A stretch of DNA of 7,970 bases from Bacillota bacterium (GTDB lineage: Bacteria; Bacillota; Clostridia; Oscillospirales; Acutalibacteraceae). The notes below the pieces were generated by a model. It saw only the letters and a program-made list of their open reading frames with translations. It was not told where the DNA came from and searched no databases. The DNA lies in the NCBI GenBank assembly GCA_023412845.1, contig JAEZRH010000177.1, positions 1-7,970 on the forward strand. Direction: 5' to 3'. Shown piece after piece: positions 5,311 to 7,970 of the stretch; position 1 is the stretch's first letter; every line of letters starts with the position of its first letter. The position numbers and the translations under genes were made by a program.

Positions 5311-6864
5311 ATGAATCGAAAAAAGAACAGCCGCCAGGCGGCTGTCATCGACATTGACTCCAACCTGCTGAAAATGCGGATTTCCCAACTCAAAAAAAAT
5401 AAGATTTCCGACCTTGACCGTCTTGAAAAACCCGTCCGCCTCGGGCATGAAGTATTCACGACGGACAAAATCAGCTTTGAAAGCCTGCGGGAGCTTTCGG
5501 ACCTGCTGAAAGGCTACAGCGAGATCATGAAGGAATACGACGTGGGCGAGTACCGGATCGTAGCCACTACCGCGCTGCGCGAGGCCAGAAACCGCTCTTA
5601 CGTGATAGACCAGCTCAAAATCCAGAACGACATGACCGTGGAGGTTCTGGAAGAAAATCAAGAAAAAGCTCTGATTTACTCTAAAGTGCTCGAATATCTT
5701 CGCCATGCGGAAGGCAAGCAAAATGAAAGCGCGCTGATTGCATACATCGGAGCCGGTACCATCGGATTTGCCGTATACGACGGAGATAAAATGGTTTTTT
5801 CACAGAACATCCCGATGGGTTCCATCAAGCTACACGACATGCTCGGCAACGTTCAGAACGACACCGACAATTTTTACGCGGTCGTGGAGGAATACCTCGA
5901 CACCGTCATGGGGCACATCACTATCCCCTCCGAAACGGGACGCGTCACAAATCTTGTGCTGACCGGGAGCGGCGTCCAGCTGATCGCCAAGGTGTGCAAT
6001 GTCGACGCTTCCGGCGACTGCTTTGTAATCAACTCGGATAAACTGAAGGACCTGTTCCGCCAGATCTGTTCCGTGCCGCAGGAGAAGATCGGGATCCGGT
6101 ACAATCTGGCGGAGGAAGCCGCCGACCTGCTGTATTCGTCGCTTGCCATCGCGCTTCGCCTGATGAATTTTTCCTCTTCCGACAATGTTATTTTCCCGAA
6201 GGCCGAACTGTGGGACGCGCTGATCCAGCATATGCTGATCCCCAAAAGCGAAAACGAGTTTTGGGAACAGGTCCGCGTCAGCGCAATCTCCTGCGCCCAA
6301 AACATTGCGACCGCTTACCATTGCAGCAGGGCGCACTCCGAGTGTATCCGCAAATTCGCCTGCAAGATATTCGATAAGATGAAAGGCTCGCACGGCCTGG
6401 ACCGCAGAAAGCGCCTTCTGCTTGAGCTGGCGGCCATCCTCCATGAATGCGGCTACTATGTCGCCGTAAAGCAGCATCTGCTGAACTCGTTCGACTTGAT
6501 CAAGGACATGGATATCTATGGTATGACCGACGAAGAAATGGCCGTCACCGCCTATGTGGCGAGGTATAACGACGACGACGTGCCGAGCTACGACGAGCCG
6601 GGAATCGACGGCCTGGGCGACGAGAAAAGGCTGATCGTCGCAAAGCTGGTGGCCATTTTCCGCCTGGCGAACGCGCTGGACAAATCACAGAAGCAAAAGC
6701 TGAAGGACATTTCCGTCCGGCAGGAAAACAACCGCCTGCTCATCTCGGCCCAGAGCGACGCCGACCTTCATCTGGAAAAATGGGCCTTTCAGCAATGCGC
6801 CCCCTTCTTTCAGGAAGTCTTCGGGTTTCATCCGGAGCTTTCCATCCAGTCAGGTCTGATATGA
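5311..6864 (+). CDS. Ppx/GppA-family phosphatase homologue with C-terminal HD-like domain, divergent active site
   Basis: A 517-residue protein with the two-part layout of full-length Ppx (E. coli Ppx is 513). An actin-like Ppx/GppA domain spans about 10-310 and an HD-type helical domain about 320-500. Family signatures: VIDIDSN (12-18, usually DxGSNS), ATTALREARN (85-94, usually ATSAxREAxN), VEVLEENQEKALIY (110-123), YIGAGTIG (145-152, usually DIGGGSTE), VLTGSG (216-221), AAILHECG (374-381) and HLLNSFDLI (389-397). Aligned from memory, the catalytic glutamate (E. coli E121) is kept as E118. The phosphate-loop aspartate is Y145 and the loop glutamate is glycine. Such enzymes degrade polyphosphate or pppGpp; here activity may be reduced, altered or regulatory. 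The start is supported by AAAGGGAG 7 nt upstream. ppk1 follows 39 nt downstream, supporting a polyphosphate role. Confidence 0.9.
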   Translation: MNRKKNSRQAAVIDIDSNLLKMRISQLKKNKISDLDRLEKPVRLGHEVFTTDKISFESLRELSDLLKGYSEIMKEYDVGEYRIVATTALREARNRSYVIDQLKIQNDMTVEVLEENQEKALIYSKVLEYLRHAEGKQNESALIAYIGAGTIGFAVYDGDKMVFSQNIPMGSIKLHDMLGNVQNDTDNFYAVVEEYLDTVMGHITIPSETGRVTNLVLTGSGVQLIAKVCNVDASGDCFVINSDKLKDLFRQICSVPQEKIGIRYNLAEEAADLLYSSLAIALRLMNFSSSDNVIFPKAELWDALIQHMLIPKSENEFWEQVRVSAISCAQNIATAYHCSRAHSECIRKFACKIFDKMKGSHGLDRRKRLLLELAAILHECGYYVAVKQHLLNSFDLIKDMDIYGMTDEEMAVTAYVARYNDDDVPSYDEPGIDGLGDEKRLIVAKLVAIFRLANALDKSQKQKLKDISVRQENNRLLISAQSDADLHLEKWAFQQCAPFFQEVFGFHPELSIQSGLI

Positions 6865-6903
6865 ACCGCGCAAAGTCTTTTTGAGCGAAAAGGAAGTGAC
6901 AGA

Positions 6904-7970
6904 ATGGCGGAAGAAATCTCGGAAAAAGTTCCGTATATCAACCGGGAGCTCAGCTGGATGGATTTCAACAGCCGGGTGCTCGAGGAAGCCTTCAAAAAAG
7001 AGAATCCCATTATGGAGCGGATGAAATTTCTCGGCATTACCGCTTCGAATCTCGACGAATTCTTCATGGTCAGGGTCGCCGGGGTCAAGGAACAGGTCGA
7101 CTCAAACTACCTGATCCGCGACCCTTCCGGCCTTACGCCCATCGAGCTGCTCCCCGCCCTTTCCGCAAAAATCCACGCTTTTGCGGAAAAGCAGTATTCC
7201 TGCCTGAACCGTTCGATCATGCCCGTGCTGCGCAGGGCCGGGATCCGTTTTCTCGCGCCCGAAGAGATGGACGAGGAGCAGAAACAGTACGTATCGGATT
7301 ATTTCAGCAAAGTCCTTTTCCCCGTGCTGACGCCGCTCGCGGTGGACAAAAGCCGCCCGTTTCCCATGCTTGCAAACAAAAGCCTGAACATCGCCGTACG
7401 GCTGACAAGGGACGAAGAGTCCTATTTTGCCGTCGTGCAGGCTCCTTCCATCCTTTCAAGATTTCTGCAGATTCCCTCCGAGAGCGGAAAGACCTTCACG
7501 CTCCTCGAAAACGTCATCATCTACAAGCTGGAGGAACTGTTTGAGCTGAACGACATCCGCTCGGCCTGCACGTTCCGCATCACGCGCAATTCCGACCTCG
7601 ACCTCGACGAGGACACGGAGGACCTGCTGAGCGAAATCCAGAAATCCATCAAAAAGCGCAGGCGCGGAAAGCCGGTGCGCCTTGAAATCTCACAGAAGCT
7701 CGATATGGAAACGCTGACTTTCCTGAAAGACATGCTGGAGATCAACGACGACGACATTTACCGCATCCCGGGCCCGCTGGACCTGACCTTCTGCTCGAAG
7801 TTCGCTCTGCAGCCGCAGTTCGAGCCGCTGTGCTTCAAGCCGATACAGCCCGTATACCCGCCGGCCGATTTCTGGGGACGCGACGATATCTTTCAGGCGA
7901 TCCGGGAGCGGGACCGCATGGTGCACCATCCGTACGAAAGCTTCGAGACCGTTGTGGGTTTCGTCAGGAC
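6904..7970 (+). CDS. ppk1: Polyphosphate kinase Ppk1 (5' half; 3' end beyond window)
   Basis: The first 355 residues of a protein normally near 700. Ppk1 reversibly makes polyphosphate from ATP, usually at the cell membrane. The N-terminal domain has YINRELSWMDFNSRVLEEA (11-29) and FLGITASNLDEFFMVRVAG (42-60), where N49 corresponds to the ATP-base-contacting asparagine. LFPVLTPLAVD and the RPFPMLANKSLNIAV stretch (about 138-165) mark the head domain. HHPYESFETVVGF (341-353) is the entry to the first catalytic C-terminal domain. The autophosphorylated histidine lies beyond the window, so catalytic integrity cannot be checked. The start has AAGGAAG 7 nt upstream. It is 39 nt after the ppx homologue with no terminator between them, so the two form one operon. 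Confidence 0.97.
   Translation, partial: MAEEISEKVPYINRELSWMDFNSRVLEEAFKKENPIMERMKFLGITASNLDEFFMVRVAGVKEQVDSNYLIRDPSGLTPIELLPALSAKIHAFAEKQYSCLNRSIMPVLRRAGIRFLAPEEMDEEQKQYVSDYFSKVLFPVLTPLAVDKSRPFPMLANKSLNIAVRLTRDEESYFAVVQAPSILSRFLQIPSESGKTFTLLENVIIYKLEELFELNDIRSACTFRITRNSDLDLDEDTEDLLSEIQKSIKKRRRGKPVRLEISQKLDMETLTFLKDMLEINDDDIYRIPGPLDLTFCSKFALQPQFEPLCFKPIQPVYPPADFWGRDDIFQAIRERDRMVHHPYESFETVVGFVR

Noticed and set aside
5239..5721. A 160-codon minus-strand frame in the capA-ppx region
   Set aside because: It is mostly antisense to the 5' end of ppx, and ppx has a promoter, a Shine-Dalgarno and family motifs.
1..7970. A new defence, mobile or secondary-metabolite system
   Set aside because: Every gene belongs to a known housekeeping or widespread family, and no repeats, integrase, toxin-antitoxin or biosynthetic genes are visible.

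Overview
The window looks like an ordinary chromosomal segment of a Gram-positive, probably clostridial (Oscillospiraceae-like) bacterium. The evidence is the order rplU-prp-rpmA-obg, an L27 with the cleavable N-terminal extension plus its protease Prp, a Mini-RNase III, a YitT/DUF2179 membrane protein, purine-rich Shine-Dalgarno sites, and fairly GC-rich coding DNA. The family-level placement is inference. No mobile elements, tRNA/rRNA genes, CRISPR arrays or phage genes were seen.

Layout: positions 1-5053 are all minus strand; positions 5311-7970 are plus strand. Reading the minus strand in its own direction, it starts with capA (5053-3758), a membrane-anchored CapA-family protein with its own promoter. 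Next comes a ribosomal-protein operon, rplU-prp-rpmA (3600-2683). It is driven by a clear sigma-A promoter, carries a structured L21-type leader RNA, and is closed by a strong intrinsic terminator (2654-2624). Beyond the terminator lies obg-mrnC-yitT (2570-1): the GTPase ObgE/CgtA, Mini-ribonuclease III with a TTG start, and a YitT-family membrane protein cut by the left edge.

On the plus strand, a promoter at 5246-5274 drives a Ppx/GppA-family protein (5311-6864) followed 39 nt later by ppk1 (6904 to beyond the right edge). This is a polyphosphate metabolism pair. The 257-bp region between capA and ppx holds divergent promoters, a leader hairpin for capA, and a 10-bp direct repeat that flanks the ppx promoter.

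Functionally, the minus-strand block is about making and maturing the large ribosomal subunit. L21 and L27 are 50S proteins, Prp trims L27, Obg is a 50S assembly GTPase, and MrnC matures 23S rRNA. The plus-strand block concerns polyphosphate: Ppk1 makes it, and Ppx/GppA proteins degrade it or act on (p)ppGpp. This Ppx has altered phosphate-binding loops, so its activity is uncertain. No convincing new system was found. The best leads are the divergent Ppx, the structured rplU leader and the capA/ppx regulatory region.
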